Source: Petaurus breviceps papuanus (taxonomy: Eukaryota > Chordata > Mammalia > Diprotodontia > Petauridae). Taken from it: a stretch of DNA of 64,000 nt. Both the position numbers and the translations under genes were made by a program. The stretch spans positions 18,716,903 to 18,780,902 of the forward strand of contig JAMXIF010000042.1 in assembly GCA_028583685.1 (NCBI GenBank), written 5' to 3'. Below, piece by piece: positions 21,181 to 32,645 of the stretch (its first letter is position 1; each line of letters opens with the position of its first letter). Under the pieces are notes generated by a model. That model was not told where the DNA came from. It saw only the letters and a program-made list of their open reading frames with translations, and did not search any database.

Positions 21181-21395
21181 GGAAGGAAGGAAGGAAGGAA
21201 GGAAAGAAGGAAGGAAGGAAGGAAGGAAGGAAGGAAGGAAAGAAGGAAGGAAGGAAGGAAGGAAAGAAGGAAGGAAGGAAGGAAGGAAGGAAGGAAGGAA
21301 GGAAGGAAGGAAGGAAGGAAGGAAGGAAGGAAGGAAGGAAGGAAGGAAGGAAGGAAGGAAGGAAGGAGGGAGGAAGGGAGGAAAGAAGGAAGGAA
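21181..21395. repeat. (GGAA)n, 215-bp unbroken purine tract
   Basis: All bases on the plus strand are A or G. It produces four overlapping pseudo-frames that are not genes. It starts on the last base of an L2 tail. Confidence 0.97.
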
Positions 21396-21544
21396 TGTAG
21401 GAATGTTTTGGATTCAATGTATTTAGGTATTATCTTGTTCCAGCCTCACTAATGACCAAGCTGTGTAGTTCCTGAATGTTTTAAAGAAGGGTTCAGCTCC
21501 CACCCTTCCACATACTTTATAAAGTTAGATCCATAAATTCATTT

Positions 21545-21770
21545 CAATAATCACTGATACATAAATTCATTTATTTGGCAAATATTAAGCCTTAATGTTA
21601 CAACAAGGCACTGTGCTAAAGCAATGGGGATATTTTAAAAGCTAAAATATGGATCCTGCTCTCAAGGAGTTTTTCTTTTTTTTTGGGGGGGGAGGGTGGA
21701 GAATGAAGACACACATATAAATAACTGTGATTTAAGTGTGATACAAGTGAGAATGAGATGAAAGTAGAGG
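21545..21770 (-). mobile_element. L2 3-prime end (reverse)
   Basis: 'ggcactgtgctaaagcaatg', 'tgctctcaaggagtttttct', then UTR remnants 'tgtgatacaagtgagaatga'. Confidence 0.75.
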
Positions 21771-21869
21771 ACAGATTGTCCCCTTTTCCTCTCCCAGCTT
21801 CTGGGGAATACCTTTGCCTCCTTGTCTGACGCTGACCTTTCCATCCTTTCATAAGTCTGCACTAAATTT

Positions 21870-22316
21870 TGGTGTATCCTGGAAGAGGAGGATTCTGGGA
21901 GGACTGTACTCCTGACTCTCCAGACTTCCTCTACATGCTACAGAAACCTCTTCACCTTGGAAGATGACTTCACCCCTGGACTTCTCATACTAGAAGTATC
22001 CTGTCTCCCCCCCCCCTCTGATTGGCTAGTTCCTCCCAGGAGCTGCATTTTAAGGAGAATGCCCAGACCAGTCATGTCTTCATTCTGCCCCAGGATGTGC
22101 TCCTGATTTTCCACACTTCTTGAGCATAACTTTTTATGGATACTTTCCTCCTTATACTGCCCCCCCCTTCAATCTTCTTTTTATTCTGTCTTCCCCCTTG
22201 GGAACTAATCTCCTGGAGAGAAGGGATTGTCTACCTTTTGGTTTGTATTTGTATTCCCAGTTAGCACAATGCCTGGTACATAGTAGATCCATAATAAATG
22301 CTTGCTAACTTGACTT
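21870..22316 (+). mobile_element. L2 3-prime region
   Basis: The clear end is 22180-22316: 'agagaagggattgtctacct', 'cacaatgcctggtacatagt', 'ataataaatgcttgctaact'. The part before about 22100 is tentative. Confidence 0.7.
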
Positions 22317-22429
22317 AAGAGATCATTCCCTTGGAATGTTCTATTTTCTAGAAGTTATTTCCTTAACACAGAATGATAAAAGAGAGAAGGAAGACTAATC
22401 TGAGTCTAAAGCAGTAATCTTAATAGAAA

Positions 22430-22930
22430 GTAACTAAAGAGCCATAGTTGGATAGTGGTAGATGGACTGAAGGTGGGAAACATATTTGAGTTAGGTTGTG
22501 AAGGGACAATCAAAAGGGCTTTGTAACCATTTTGAATTGGGAAGTAAAGGAGAGGAAAGGGTCAAAGATAACATTAAGGTTTGAGGTATTAAAAACTAGA
22601 TAAATGGTGACCCCATTGACAATAATAAGAGTCAGGAGGAAGAAATAACAGAGAAAATTTTGATTTGGCTTTGAGCTTGAAATGATGGAGATGTCTTATA
22701 GGTGATTGTATTTCGGAGTCTGGAACTCCAGAGAGAGGTGTGGGCTGGAGGTATGTATAGATCTGTCAATTATCTGTGTAGGAGTAATGTTTGAAGCTAC
22801 AGACATGGATGAGATGTTTAATGTGGATCTATTTAAGGCTGAAAAAGACTGGAGATGAAGGATAATCTCTTATAAGTATGGTACAATAAGGGTTGCTTAC
22901 AATCTGGCATAGTGAGTTTTCTGATAATAA
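22430..22930 (-). mobile_element. L2 ORF2 fragment
   Basis: Antisense of the ORF2 C-terminal half: 'gaaatgatggagatgtctta', 'gagtctggaactccagagag', 'gtgtgggctggaggtatgta'. Degraded. Confidence 0.75.
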
Positions 22931-23004
22931 GTTTATATTGACTGTAACAGCCACATTGTCCCTGACTCCTTCCTTCTAGGACCTCAGTATCTGATCAAAT
23001 GCAT

Positions 23005-23875
23005 TCATTCACTCACTCCAAAGCACTTATAAAGTTCCTACAGTGTGCAGAGTACTGTGCTTAAAACTAGGGGAAGGCATGTTTGCTGAAAAGACGGTCC
23101 TGGTCCTTATGAGGCTTATAATATATTAAGGTGATAAGAAGAAACATAGACAACTGTAATAAGATAAGATATGTGGATAGGAGGAGTGCACAACAAGGTC
23201 AATGGGGGAAGATTTTTGCTGACTGACAGAAAGGGCTTAACTGAAGAAACAGCTTTTCATATGTACTTTATAGAATGGGTAGGAATTCATTTGGAAAGGA
23301 GGGCATTTAGGGCAGAGGGAACAGCAAGAAAAAAGACATGAAGGTAAAAACCTTCTGTATTCTTTTGGCAGGGGGCCAGTGAGGAAATAGTAATATTTTA
23401 TAGTTGGAGAAAAGTATTGTGACAAAGTACAATGAAAAGAACAATGGATTTGAAGTCAGAGAGCCTGGGTTCAAATTCCAACTCTTCCACATACCACCCT
23501 TATTATCTCAACCTCTTAGAGCTTCTGTTTCCTCATCCATAAAATGATGAGGCTGTACTGCATGGTCTCTGAGATTCCTTCTAACTCTAAATCTTTGCCC
23601 GTATGCCTAAAAATGTTGAGTGCAACAAGTTTGTGGTGAGTCAAGAATTTGAGGGAAGAGGTTTGAACTTTACTTAGTAGGCAATGGAGCCATTGAAGTG
23701 GACTGAGCAGAGGATTGCCATGATTAGATCTATGTATAATCAGAGGAATTGGAGCAGGGAGAAGATGGAGGTGGGAGACCTGTTGGAGGCTATTGCAATC
23801 GACCTGACCAGTTTTAATGAGGGTCCATGTTAGGGTGATGTCAGTGGAAGGAGAAAGACTAAGACAAGAGAGATG
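23005..23875 (-). mobile_element. L2 3-prime region with a SINE inside
   Basis: Starts 'gtgcagagtactgtgcttaa', continues with 'gcatttagggcagagggaac'. After the inserted MIR3 at 23425-23615 it resumes 'ggcaatggagccattgaagt', 'ggaggctattgcaatcgacc'. Confidence 0.8.
23425..23615 (+). mobile_element. MIR3 SINE within L2
   Basis: 'gaacaatggatttgaagtca', 'ttcctcatccataaaatgat', 'gcatggtctctgagattcct'. Near full length. Confidence 0.8.
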
Positions 23876-23894
23876 TTGTATCAGCAGGACTTTG

Positions 23895-24060
23895 TAAATT
23901 TCCTTACATTCACTGAGTATTTATTAAGTGCCCACTCTGTGTTAGGTACTGGGGATAAAAAAGAAAAAACAAAGTGAAATAATCTCTGACCTCATATTCT
24001 ATTGGAAGTTAATACCATGTTCTTAGAAAAGTAAGGACTTAGTAAATTTAAAAAAAATAG
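23895..24060 (-). mobile_element. L2 3-prime end (reverse)
   Basis: 'gagtatttattaagtgccca', 'ggtactggggataaaaaaga', 'tctgacctcatattctattg'. Confidence 0.8.
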
Positions 24061-24094
24061 TAATTTGGAGGTTTAGGAAAGAACATTAGCAATC

Positions 24095-24560
24095 AAGGGA
24101 AGTAGTCAGTCACTTAGCCTTTATTAAGTACTTATTATGTGCCAGGCACTATGTGAAGCTTTGGGAACTTTTTTAAATACAAAAAGAGTCCCTGACTTCA
24201 AAGAGCTATCATTCCAATGGGAGGAAGCACATGGAAGCTATATATAGGATAAATTGTAGATGGACAGCTAAGTGGCACCAGGTAGAGTCAGGAAGAACTG
24301 AGTTCAAATCTGGCCTCAGACAGTTACTAGCTATGTGACCCTGGGAAAATCACTTAACCCCATTTTCCTCAGTTTCCTCATTTTTAAAATGGGCTGGAGA
24401 AGGAAATGGCAAACAACTCCAGTATATTTGCCACCAAAAAAAAAACAAACGAACAAACAAAAAATCCAAAAATGAGTCATGAAGAGTTGGACATGGCTAA
24501 TGGACAAAGCAACAACCGATTGTAGATAATCTCAGAGGTAATACATTAGAACTAAGGAGT
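24095..24560 (-). mobile_element. L2 3-prime end with a SINE inside
   Basis: 'ttattatgtgccaggcacta', 'gtccctgacttcaaagagct'. It resumes after the SINE as 'gataatctcagaggtaatac'. Confidence 0.85.
24262..24518 (+). mobile_element. MAR1-type SINE in L2, with target duplication
   Basis: Head 'ggacagctaagtggcaccag', core 'tagctatgtgaccctgggaa', end 'gagttggacatggctaatgg'. An A-rich insertion lies at about 24433-24465. Flanked by attgtagat at 24253-24261 and 24519-24527. Confidence 0.9.
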
Positions 24561-24562
24561 CC

Positions 24563-24972
24563 GTCAGCCAATAAATATTGAAGCCTACTATGTCTTCTGG
24601 ATCACTGCCTTATTGTGGTAGAGCGGTTTATATAAGTCAATGAAACATCAGCTAGCATATATAGGGTTACTCAAAACAGGTCATGGTGGAGGGTTCTGAC
24701 AAAAGGTGATCCATTGAAGAAAGAAGTGGCCAACTACTTCAAAACTTTTGCCAGGAAAACTCCACAGAGAGTATGGGATGTTATGTTCTAAGAGGTCACA
24801 AAGAATGAGACATGACTGAATAATTGAACAAGAAGAAGCACTTGTATGTGATAGGTACTAAACTGAAGATTAGGGATACAAAAAGAGGCAAAAGACCTTC
24901 CCTGCCCTCAAGGAGTTCACAATCTAATAAAGTTGACAACAAACAAACATAAACAAGCTAAATGCCTGATAG
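24563..24972 (-). mobile_element. L2 3-prime end split by an RTE tail
   Basis: Left piece 'gccaataaatattgaagcct'. Right piece 'aggtactaaactgaagatta' and 'cctgccctcaaggagttcac'. Confidence 0.8.
24594..24839 (+). mobile_element. RTE (BovB-like) LINE 3-prime end
   Basis: The order 'ggatcactgccttattgtgg', 'caggtcatggtggagggttc', 'ggccaactacttcaaaactt', 'gccaggaaaactccacagag', 'aatgagacatgactgaa' follows the BovB/RTE 3-prime terminus known from ruminants and marsupials. Heavily 5-prime truncated and set inside an L2. Imperfect flanking repeats: ctactatgt / acttgtatgt. Confidence 0.7.
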
Positions 24973-26530
24973 GTCAAAAAGGATGAATGGGGATTGAGAC
25001 AAGACCATTTGATTTAGCAATCAAGAGATCAATGGTAACTTTGGAGGAAGGAGTTTTAGTTGAATTGTGAAGTCAAAAGTCATCATGAAGAGAGTTAAGA
25101 AGAACATACATAGGAAACAAGTGAACACATCAATTGTAGATAGCTTTCTCAAGGAGTTTCACCATGAAAGGGAGGAGAGCTATAGGAGAGCTAATAGGAA
25201 TGGATTGATCAAATGAGGGTTTTTTGAGGATAGAGGAGACATGGATATTTTGAGGCAGTAAGGAAGCAATTGAAATAAAAGGGAGAAGTTGAAGATTAGT
25301 GGGAAGGGGAATTATAGGATACTGATCTGCTGCACTACAAAAGATGTTAATGGATCACTTGTTCATGTAGAGAATTTAATCTTGGCAAGGAAAAGGCCAC
25401 CTCTTCATGTGACACAAGGAAAAAGGAGGATATTGTAGTGAAACACATCTGAATGATGTGAAATGAGGGGGAGGATGAGAGAAAGGGGATCTTTTCGTGA
25501 ATGGCTTCAATGTTTTATTTTTGTTTTGTTTTGTTTTTAGTAAAATACGAGGCAAGAGTGTCAGCTGAGTGTGTGGGGGAAAGGGAGCCATGGGAGGATT
25601 GAGGATTATTGAAAAGACTTGGAAAAGACATTACGGTGAGTGGGATAGTGAACTGAGTATAAGAGTCTAAAAGGATTGCCTTGCCACAGTGAGGGCGCAA
25701 TTGAGATTAGGTAATATAAATTTGTAGTGGACCTAGTCAGCAGTCTCACAATGTTCTCTGGCGTCATTAAGTAATTCATGAATAGGAGTGATAGCAGCAA
25801 ATGGTGAGAGTAATCCAATAATGAGAGTTGGCAGGACAAGATTGGAGACAAAACAAGAGAGCAAGGGACTGGAGAGAAGTAAAGAGTGTAGAGTTTAACT
25901 GGTTCACACAGGGGTCAAGATGGGAAAAGGAAGAGAATATAGTCAGGGGTAAAGGCCTAGGAAAGTGCTGAGTGGTTAGAGATAGGATTTCATAGTGTAA
26001 ATGAAGAATGGTTAGGGGATGCAAGGCAAAGGGAGAAATGCAAAGACCACAGATTGTGCTCAGATAGAGGAATTTGAGAGCCAATGAACATGGCAAGATC
26101 AAGAGGAGGGTATCCCATCTCTGCATGTAGCTGAGTTGAAGTGGAAGAGTAAGTCAAGGCAAGTAAGTTTAAGAACTAAGGAGTTAGTGTATTTGAGTGA
26201 ATGTCCATATGCATGAAGCAGAAAGGTTTGTGGGAAAGGGCAGGCATTGAGAAAATGTTTGAAATTAATTAAGGGTTCTCAAGAGGCAGAGGTGAGAAGG
26301 AGTGACCTTTCAGTCATGTGTGACAGCCATGGAAAGTCATGGAGGTAGGATAAGAGAAGAAAAGAATGTATGCCTATGAGAAGTAAGAGGGAGCACAGGG
26401 TCCCAGGAGATGCTTAGGTTTTGAACTTAAGAGACTAAGTGAATGGGAATGGTGATATCTCATAGAAAGAGCCAAGTCAGAAGTACAAACAGGTTTAGAG
26501 AGAAAGATGATGAGAAATTAGGGAAACACA
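24973..26530 (-). mobile_element. L2 ORF2 (reverse transcriptase to endonuclease region)
   Basis: About 1.5 kb in antisense. It starts in the RT palm ('gatttagcaatcaagagatc'). The stretch near 25140-25200 ('tcaaggagtttcaccatgaa') corresponds to the conserved YRPISLL..LLE segment. Near 26050-26130 a reading 'H..GHTLDL'-like corresponds to the endonuclease C-terminal side. Stops and frameshifts are scattered throughout; the reverse frames of 61-116 codons at 25376-26126 are remnants of it. Confidence 0.75.
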
Positions 26531-26984
26531 ATTATGAATTTGTTAAACAACTGGACTTTTGCTTCAGGAACAGATATTCTGTGACTGACAGAAGATACTA
26601 ACTTCAGAAAGCTTTCTGCATCTTCAAAGCACCACATGTGAGAAGACCAGATTTTATTTCATTTGTTGAACACTGCTGAGACAGCAGAGTTAACCTCTCT
26701 ATATCTGTGAAGAGTGCTTTGATGATTTTGGAGCAGTTTGTCTAAAAGAACTTTCCATTTGTGCCTAGCTCCCACTTCCTGAGAAGTAGATCCCTATAAA
26801 TTTCAACATAAGGTGGTTAGCATAGGTTGACTTACCCTTAAAAGAAAGCCATGCTTAGACCCAAACTGCCATTTGTCAACCTGCTTCCACCACCCCAAAG
26901 CCCACTTTATATACCCCCTTGTGACTTTCAAGATCTAAAACTTTCCTTAGCTATTGCGATCTCAATTTGCTCTTGGCTTTCCAT
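26531..26984. other. Unannotated stretch
   Basis: No repeat or gene recognised. Confidence 0.4.
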
Positions 26985-27537
26985 AGGCTTTTGTCTGTTC
27001 ACCAGGTTCAGAGTCAGAAGATCTTAGAGGTCATCTAGTTAAACCTTTATCTGGATAAAAATTCCTTCTATAATATACTGAACAGATGATTATCCATCCT
27101 GTGCTTTAAAACTCAAAGTGAGAAGGAACTCTACTTCCCCATAGCAGTTGATAACTCTTTTAGAGAGTTCTGATGGTTAGAAAGTCTTTCTTTCCAACTT
27201 TCTGCAATTTCTACCTTATTACTGCTAAAGCTGTCCTCTGAGGTCAAAGAGAACATGTCTAATCCCTCTTGTTTATGATAGCTCTTCAAATACTTGAAGA
27301 AAACTTTCATGGTTCCCCTAAGTCTTCTCTTCTCCAGATTAAATATCCCTAGTTTCTTTAGGTGATTCTCATTTAGAAAAATAACTAGTCTTTGCACCAA
27401 CCTGGTCACCCTCCTCTGGACACTCTCCATCCTAGAAATATTCTTCCTAAAAGGAGATACAAAGAATGGAATATATTTCCTTCTCGACAATGTTACCTTA
27501 GGTGACAACAATAGAGTCAAAATATATAAAGTCATTT
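26985..27537 (-). mobile_element. L3/CR1 LINE, ORF2 C-terminus and 3-prime end
   Basis: The reverse-strand frame at 27131-27544 reads 'MESVQRRVTRLVQRL', 'HLKKLGIFNLEKRRLRGTMK' and 'VFFKYLK', the CR1/L3 ORF2 C-terminal signature (usually 'LE.VQRR.TK', 'ELGLFSLEKRRLRGD', 'YLKG'). The frame is unusually clean for 137 codons, but the upstream part is gone. A SINE follows at its 5-prime side. Confidence 0.88.
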
Positions 27538-27795
27538 GGGGCAACTAGGCGGCAGAGTGGATAGAGCAGTGGGCCTGGAGTCAGGAATATCTGAATTCAA
27601 ATCCAGCCTCAGAAACTTAATTGATATGTGACCTTGGGCAAGCCACTTAACTTTTGTTTGCCCTTGTCTCCAAATGAGGATAATAACAGCACCTGCTTCT
27701 CAGGGTTGTTATGAGAATCAAATGAGATAATATTTTAAAAGTGCTTATTACACTATGTGGCACAAAATAGGTAGCACATAAATGCTGATCCCTTT
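27538..27795 (+). mobile_element. MAR1/MIR CORE-SINE, full length
   Basis: Head 'ggggcaactaggcggcagag', 'tgatatgtgaccttgggcaa', 'tctcagggttgttatgagaa', tail 'gcacataaatgctgatccc'. Confidence 0.92.
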
Positions 27796-27844
27796 CCCAC
27801 CCCATCCCTGGAGAGTGAATTGTTAATCCCGTTGTCTTCTTCCT

Positions 27845-28345
27845 GTCTCAGTTTGGGGCATCACACTTTCGGAAAGACATTGGTAAATTGGAGCATGTTC
27901 AGAGAAAGGTAACAGAAATTATAAGAGGCCTTCAGGTTATGGTCTCTAGATCATAGGAGAAATAGTTGGAAGAACTGAATATGTTTTGCCTGGATAGAAG
28001 ACTTAGTGTAGAAATAAGAACTATCTTTGGGCATTTGAAGACTTGTCACACAGAAGGATATAAATATTTATCTTCTCATAATTCTCTTCTGCTTGAAAAA
28101 AGAGAGTAGCCCCAGAAGCAATGGGTGAGAGAAAAAAAAAAGAAAACATATTGTGGTTGTATGTAAGGAAAAACTTCCTAACAATTATAGCTCTCCCAAA
28201 ATGGAATGGGAAGTAGTTGGTAAGCTCCCCATCACTGGAGATGTTCCAAGAGGCACTGCCTACTTTTCTAGTATGTTAGAGAGGAGGTGCTTGTATGCAT
28301 CAGGTTGGTTGGCTTCTGGGAACCATTCTAAATTTGAGTTTCTGT
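27845..28345 (+). mobile_element. L3/CR1 LINE, ORF2 C-terminus
   Basis: Sense remnants 'GASHFRKDIGKLEHVQRKVT' and then 'VRKNFLTI' ahead of a degraded 'ALPKWNG' match the CR1/L3 C-terminal domain. Interrupted by stops. Opposite in orientation to the copy at 26985. Confidence 0.85.
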
Positions 28346-29175
28346 GAATCTGGAATATCTCCAGGGCAAAATTAAGGTTCAAACCAAAATTTTCTCAGTA
28401 TTTAACCAGTGTCATTCTTGCTATCTCATTCTCTCAAAAGAAGATCCTAATGCCAGAGGCAGCCCCAAATGAACTCAACTAGTCAGGCTATAATACACAT
28501 CTTGTCATGCATATAGACAACCATTCACTCATGGCCTCTTGGAACTTCCATGGGCTAGAAGATGACTATTCATTAAGTCCTACTTCATACTGTATTCTTT
28601 TTTTTATCCAATCAGTGATGGTAACTTACCAGGACATCTCATTATAAACTCATTCTCTAAAACTTCTTTTTCAAGTGGCCTAGAGAGTTGGCTAATGGAT
28701 GTATAGTAGTCTGGGTAGTACATTATTCAGTTGGCTTAGGAAACTTTCCCAAGGATCTGTCTGCATGTCTAAGCCTTATTCTCCTTCTTTTTCCCAAAGT
28801 ACAATTTGCTGCCCCTATATGGTCCTGCTTTCAGAATGATACTGAGAATTCCCAAGGGACTGAGTCAGCACTTTTCCAATTCCTCCTTCTTATGTGTTAT
28901 TCAATTTGTGAGACTTCCTTTATTGCTCAGTTGGAGCTGTCCTTCCTAATGGCCATTATTTAATACAAGAAAGGAGTTGTTCTTTATTTTTAAAAGCTTC
29001 TGTGCTGTCACCTTTAAGTTATAGAATTCTATATTGTTTTATTATTTTATTTTCAGGTCTCTTAACTCATCTAGAGTTTGGTGCTTTTGATTCATTCTGC
29101 TTTTGCACCTTCAAATGGTGGTTCTTATTTTAGAAGTCTTTTGGAAGTGAGGCTTCTTCTCATCAATCCAAGTCA
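28346..29175. other. Unannotated stretch
   Basis: No repeat firmly recognised. The 91-codon forward frame at 28688-28963 has no known motif. Confidence 0.45.
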
Positions 29176-29179
29176 TTTG

Positions 29180-29255
29180 AAGAAGAGAAGACTTAGTGGG
29201 AAATTAAGAACTGCCTTTGGGTATTTGAAGAATGTACATCTTTGACCAAACATGC
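29180..29255 (+). mobile_element. Possible L3/CR1 scrap
   Basis: 'agaagagaagacttagtggg' and 'cctttgggtatttgaagaat' resemble the LEKRRL..YLK stretch of CR1. Short. Confidence 0.4.
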
Positions 29256-29269
29256 TATTATATTGACCC

Positions 29270-29430
29270 CAGTTGGAGGCAGTTCATTGTAGCAGAAAGA
29301 AGACTGTATGGTTAAAAGTTGGGAGTTTTTCTTTCTAGCTCCACTGTTTACTCATTGCTTGTTTTGGGCAAGCTAATTCATCACTCTTCTATCTTTGTTT
29401 GGGGTCTTTGATTTCATTAGTTTGGGAACA
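29270..29430 (+). mobile_element. Degraded MIR3-like SINE
   Basis: 'gtagcagaaagaagactgta', then 'tgggcaagctaattcatcac'. Weak. Confidence 0.4.
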
Positions 29431-29464
29431 TCTCATGTGAAAACTCCATCTCTGGCAGATCAAT

Positions 29465-30415
29465 AATTTGTATGCAAATGTTATAAATCACTACTGATTA
29501 GAGAAATGCAAATCAAAACAACTCTGAGGTACCACATCTCACCAGTCAGATTGGCTAAGATGACAAAACAGGAAAGTGACAAATGCTGGAGAGGATGTGG
29601 ACAAATTGGAACACTAATGCATTGCTGGTGGAGTTGTGAACTGATGTAAGCATTCTGGAGAGAAATCTGGAACTATGCACAAAGGGCTGTAAGTAATTTC
29701 ATACCCTTTGATCCAGCAATACCACTTCTAGGGTTGTATCCCAAAGAGGTCATAGAAGTGGGAGGAAGACCCATATGTACAAAAATATTTGTAACAGCCA
29801 TTTTTGTGGTGGCAAAGAATTGGAAATTAAGGAGATGCCCATCAATTGGGGAATGGCTAAACAAATTGTGGTATATGAATGTAATGGAATACTACTGTGC
29901 TATAAGAAATGAGGAGCAGATGGACTTCATATTTATCTGGAGAGGCTTATATGAACTGATGCTGAGTGAGAAGAGCAGAACCAGGAGAAATTTGTACACA
30001 ATTACAGACAACATATGTGTGACAACCAACTTTGATAGACTGGACTCTTCTCAGCTCTGCAGGCTTATAAGTCAACTCCAAAAGACTCATGAAGGAGAAA
30101 GATGTCTACATTAAGAGAAAGAACTAGAAAGAAGAGAGTATGAATGCAGATTGAAGCAAACTATCTGCTCCCTTTCTTTTTCTTGTTTGGTCTTATTTCC
30201 TCTTTCCCATTGTTCATTCCATCTGATACAATCCTTTTTTATAACCTGACTAATGTCTAATGTGAAAGTATTTGCTGATCCTATACTTGATTTTATGCCA
30301 CCATGGGGGGAAGGGGCAGGAAGGGAGGAAGAAAAAATTTGAAACTCAAGGAATTGTGGAATTGTATCTTGTAAACTAAAAGTAAACAAATAAATTAAGA
30401 CCCCCAAAAAATAAT
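29465..30415 (+). mobile_element. L1 LINE 3-prime end (ORF2 C-terminus and UTR)
   Basis: Starts 'gagaaatgcaaatcaaaaca', as in all mammalian L1. The frame at 29734-30114 reads 'VTAIFVVAKNWKLRRCPSIG', 'EWLNKLWYMNVMEYYCAIRN', matching the L1 ORF2 end (human counterpart 'AKTWNQPKCPT', 'MEYYAAIKN'). It ends with a G/A-rich UTR and a weak A-rich tail near 30405. 5-prime truncated. Confidence 0.93.
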
Positions 30416-30955
30416 ATGTCTAGAACATATAGTCCTAGACAGCTGGCTAAGGCATTCTAAGGTGGACAGCTAGTTGACCTACAAGCATTTTTTAGAAAAT
30501 TGGGTCATGAAGAGCTTTGAATGCCAAAACAGAGGAGTTTAGTATATATTTGGTCCTGGAAGTAACAAGAAATCTTATTAATTGTTCAGACTTTAACTTC
30601 AGGGAAATCCCTTTGGCCAGTGAGTAGAAACTGGATTGGAGTGGGGAGAGGTGAGGAAAAGAAACGAATTAGAAGATTATTGTAATTGTCTATGTGAGTG
30701 GTGATGAGGACCTGTACTAAGGTAGTATGGTACTGTCTAGTGGAGAGAGTGGAACATATACAAGGCATACGTTGTGAAGGTAGAAATAACAAGATTTGGC
30801 AACAGATTGGATATGTGTGATGATCAAGAATGCAGTCAAGGATGACCCTGAGGTTATGAGTTGAAAGGAGGGAGAGAGTAGGATTTTTATGGGAAAAGGA
30901 TGTGTTTTGAACATGATGAGGTTGAGATGTCTAAAAGGCAATTGGTGATATATAT

Positions 30956-30957
30956 AA

Positions 30958-30988
<31 letters not shown>
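30956..30988. repeat. (GA)n dinucleotide repeat
   Basis: Short GA run inside the L2. Confidence 0.9.
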
Positions 30989-31434
30989 TTATGAGAGAAG
31001 TTAGGACTGAATATTTAGCTCTGGGAATCATCTGTATAAAGATCATAATTGAACCCAGGTGAATTTATGAGAAAAGTATGCATAAAGGGACAAATCCCTA
31101 GTATAAAGGAAACAGAGAAATGGATTCAGAAGAGAATTTTGGTAATCACCTTGGTTAGTGGGCAAAATATGGTTGAAAATCAAGGAGAAGTTAGATAAAT
31201 AGCAAGAGGAAAATCTAGAGAAGAAAGACTATCTCAGAGGAAAGGGTCATCAATAGTGTCAAATGTTTCGGAGAAGTCAAGGAGGATGAGGACTTAAAAT
31301 AGGATAATGTATTTGGCAATTAGGTGATCATTGGTAACTTTGGAAAGGGTAGTTTCAGCTCAGTTATAAAGTCAGAAGCAAGATTGCAGAAATTTTAGAA
31401 GGGAGTGTGAGAGATACTAAATATAGACAACTTA

Positions 31435-32645
31435 AAAAATAAATGTAATTATTTCAACTAAGAAAAATCTATTTTCTCTCCCTCCCACTTACCCCCATTA
31501 AAAAAGAAAAAAAGATTCTTCCAACAAATATGCATATTCAAACATTAAAAAAAACTTAACATGTCAAATTATATATATGTATGTATCTCACAACCTTCAC
31601 CCTTTGTCCATCATGCCTCTCTCTCTGGAGGCAATTAATACATTTCATCATGTATTCTCTGGTAATGTGGGTGGTAATTGCATTGATCAGAGTTCAAATA
31701 GTTTGTCTTCACAATGTAGTCATTGTATAAATTGTTCCTCTGGTTTTGATCACTTTGCTCTGCATTAATTCATACATGTCTTTCCAGGTTTCAATGAAAA
31801 CATCATCTTTGTCATTTGTTAAAATAGAGTAGTATTCCTTTATGTTCATATATCATAATTTGTTCAGCCATCCCCAATGAATGGGTGCCCCATTAATTTC
31901 CTGTTCTTTGCTCCCCTCAAAAATAATTGTCATAAATAATTTTGTTCATATGGGCCCTTTTCATCCTTTTTAAAAAAATCTCTGTCTTTTGGTCAAAAGG
32001 TATGTATAATTTAATAATTTGAGGCATAGTTCCAAATGGCTTACAGAATGACTGCACCAATTAACAGCTCTACCAATTATGAACTAATGTGACTTTCCCC
32101 ACATCTTCTTCAACATTTGTCACTTTCCTTTTTTATCAACATTGCTTATCCTTAGAGTGGCTTTAATTTGCATTTTTCTAAGTGTAAGTGATTCAGAGCT
32201 TTTAAAAAATATAATTATTAATTGTCTGAATTTCTTCTTTTGAAAACGTATTTATTTCCTTTGACCATTTACCAACTGGAGAATGGCTCTTATTCCCATA
32301 AATTTGAACCAGTTCCCTACATATTTGAGAAATGAGACATTCATCAGGGTAAGTCACTATAAAGATTTTTCTCCAGCTACCTTCTTTCCTTCTAATTTTA
32401 GATGAATTCATTTTCCTTGTTCAAATATTTAGAAAAAAAATAACAACAGAAAATGTCTATTTAATTGTCTGTGATCTTCTCTATCTTTGGGTCAAGAACT
32501 CCTCTCCTATCTATAGACCTGAAAGCAATTTCTTCCTTTCTCCTCTACTGCATGTTGTCATTCTTTATGTCTAAGTCATGTACACAGTTAAATCTTGTCT
32601 TGGTACACATTGTAACTAGGTGACTTCTCAAAAATATAACTGTAA
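31435..32645 (-). mobile_element. L1 LINE 3-prime part inserted in L2
   Basis: Antisense L1: 'tttgttcagccatccccaat', 'agttccaaatggcttacaga', 'ctttaatttgcatttttcta', 'acattcatcagggtaagtca'. This order matches the reverse of L1 ORF2 C-terminus. More diverged than the L1 at 29465. Confidence 0.85.

Noticed and set aside
21118-21426. 102-codon K/R/E/G frame
   Set aside because: Read-through of the GGAA tract after an L2 tail.
25776-26126. 116-codon reverse frame
   Set aside because: Lies within antisense L2 ORF2 and is not open over the rest of the element.
27131-27544. 137-codon reverse frame as a possible host gene
   Set aside because: Clear L3/CR1 ORF2 C-terminal signature; a LINE remnant.
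29734-30114. 126-codon forward frame as a possible host gene
   Set aside because: It is the L1 ORF2 C-terminus.
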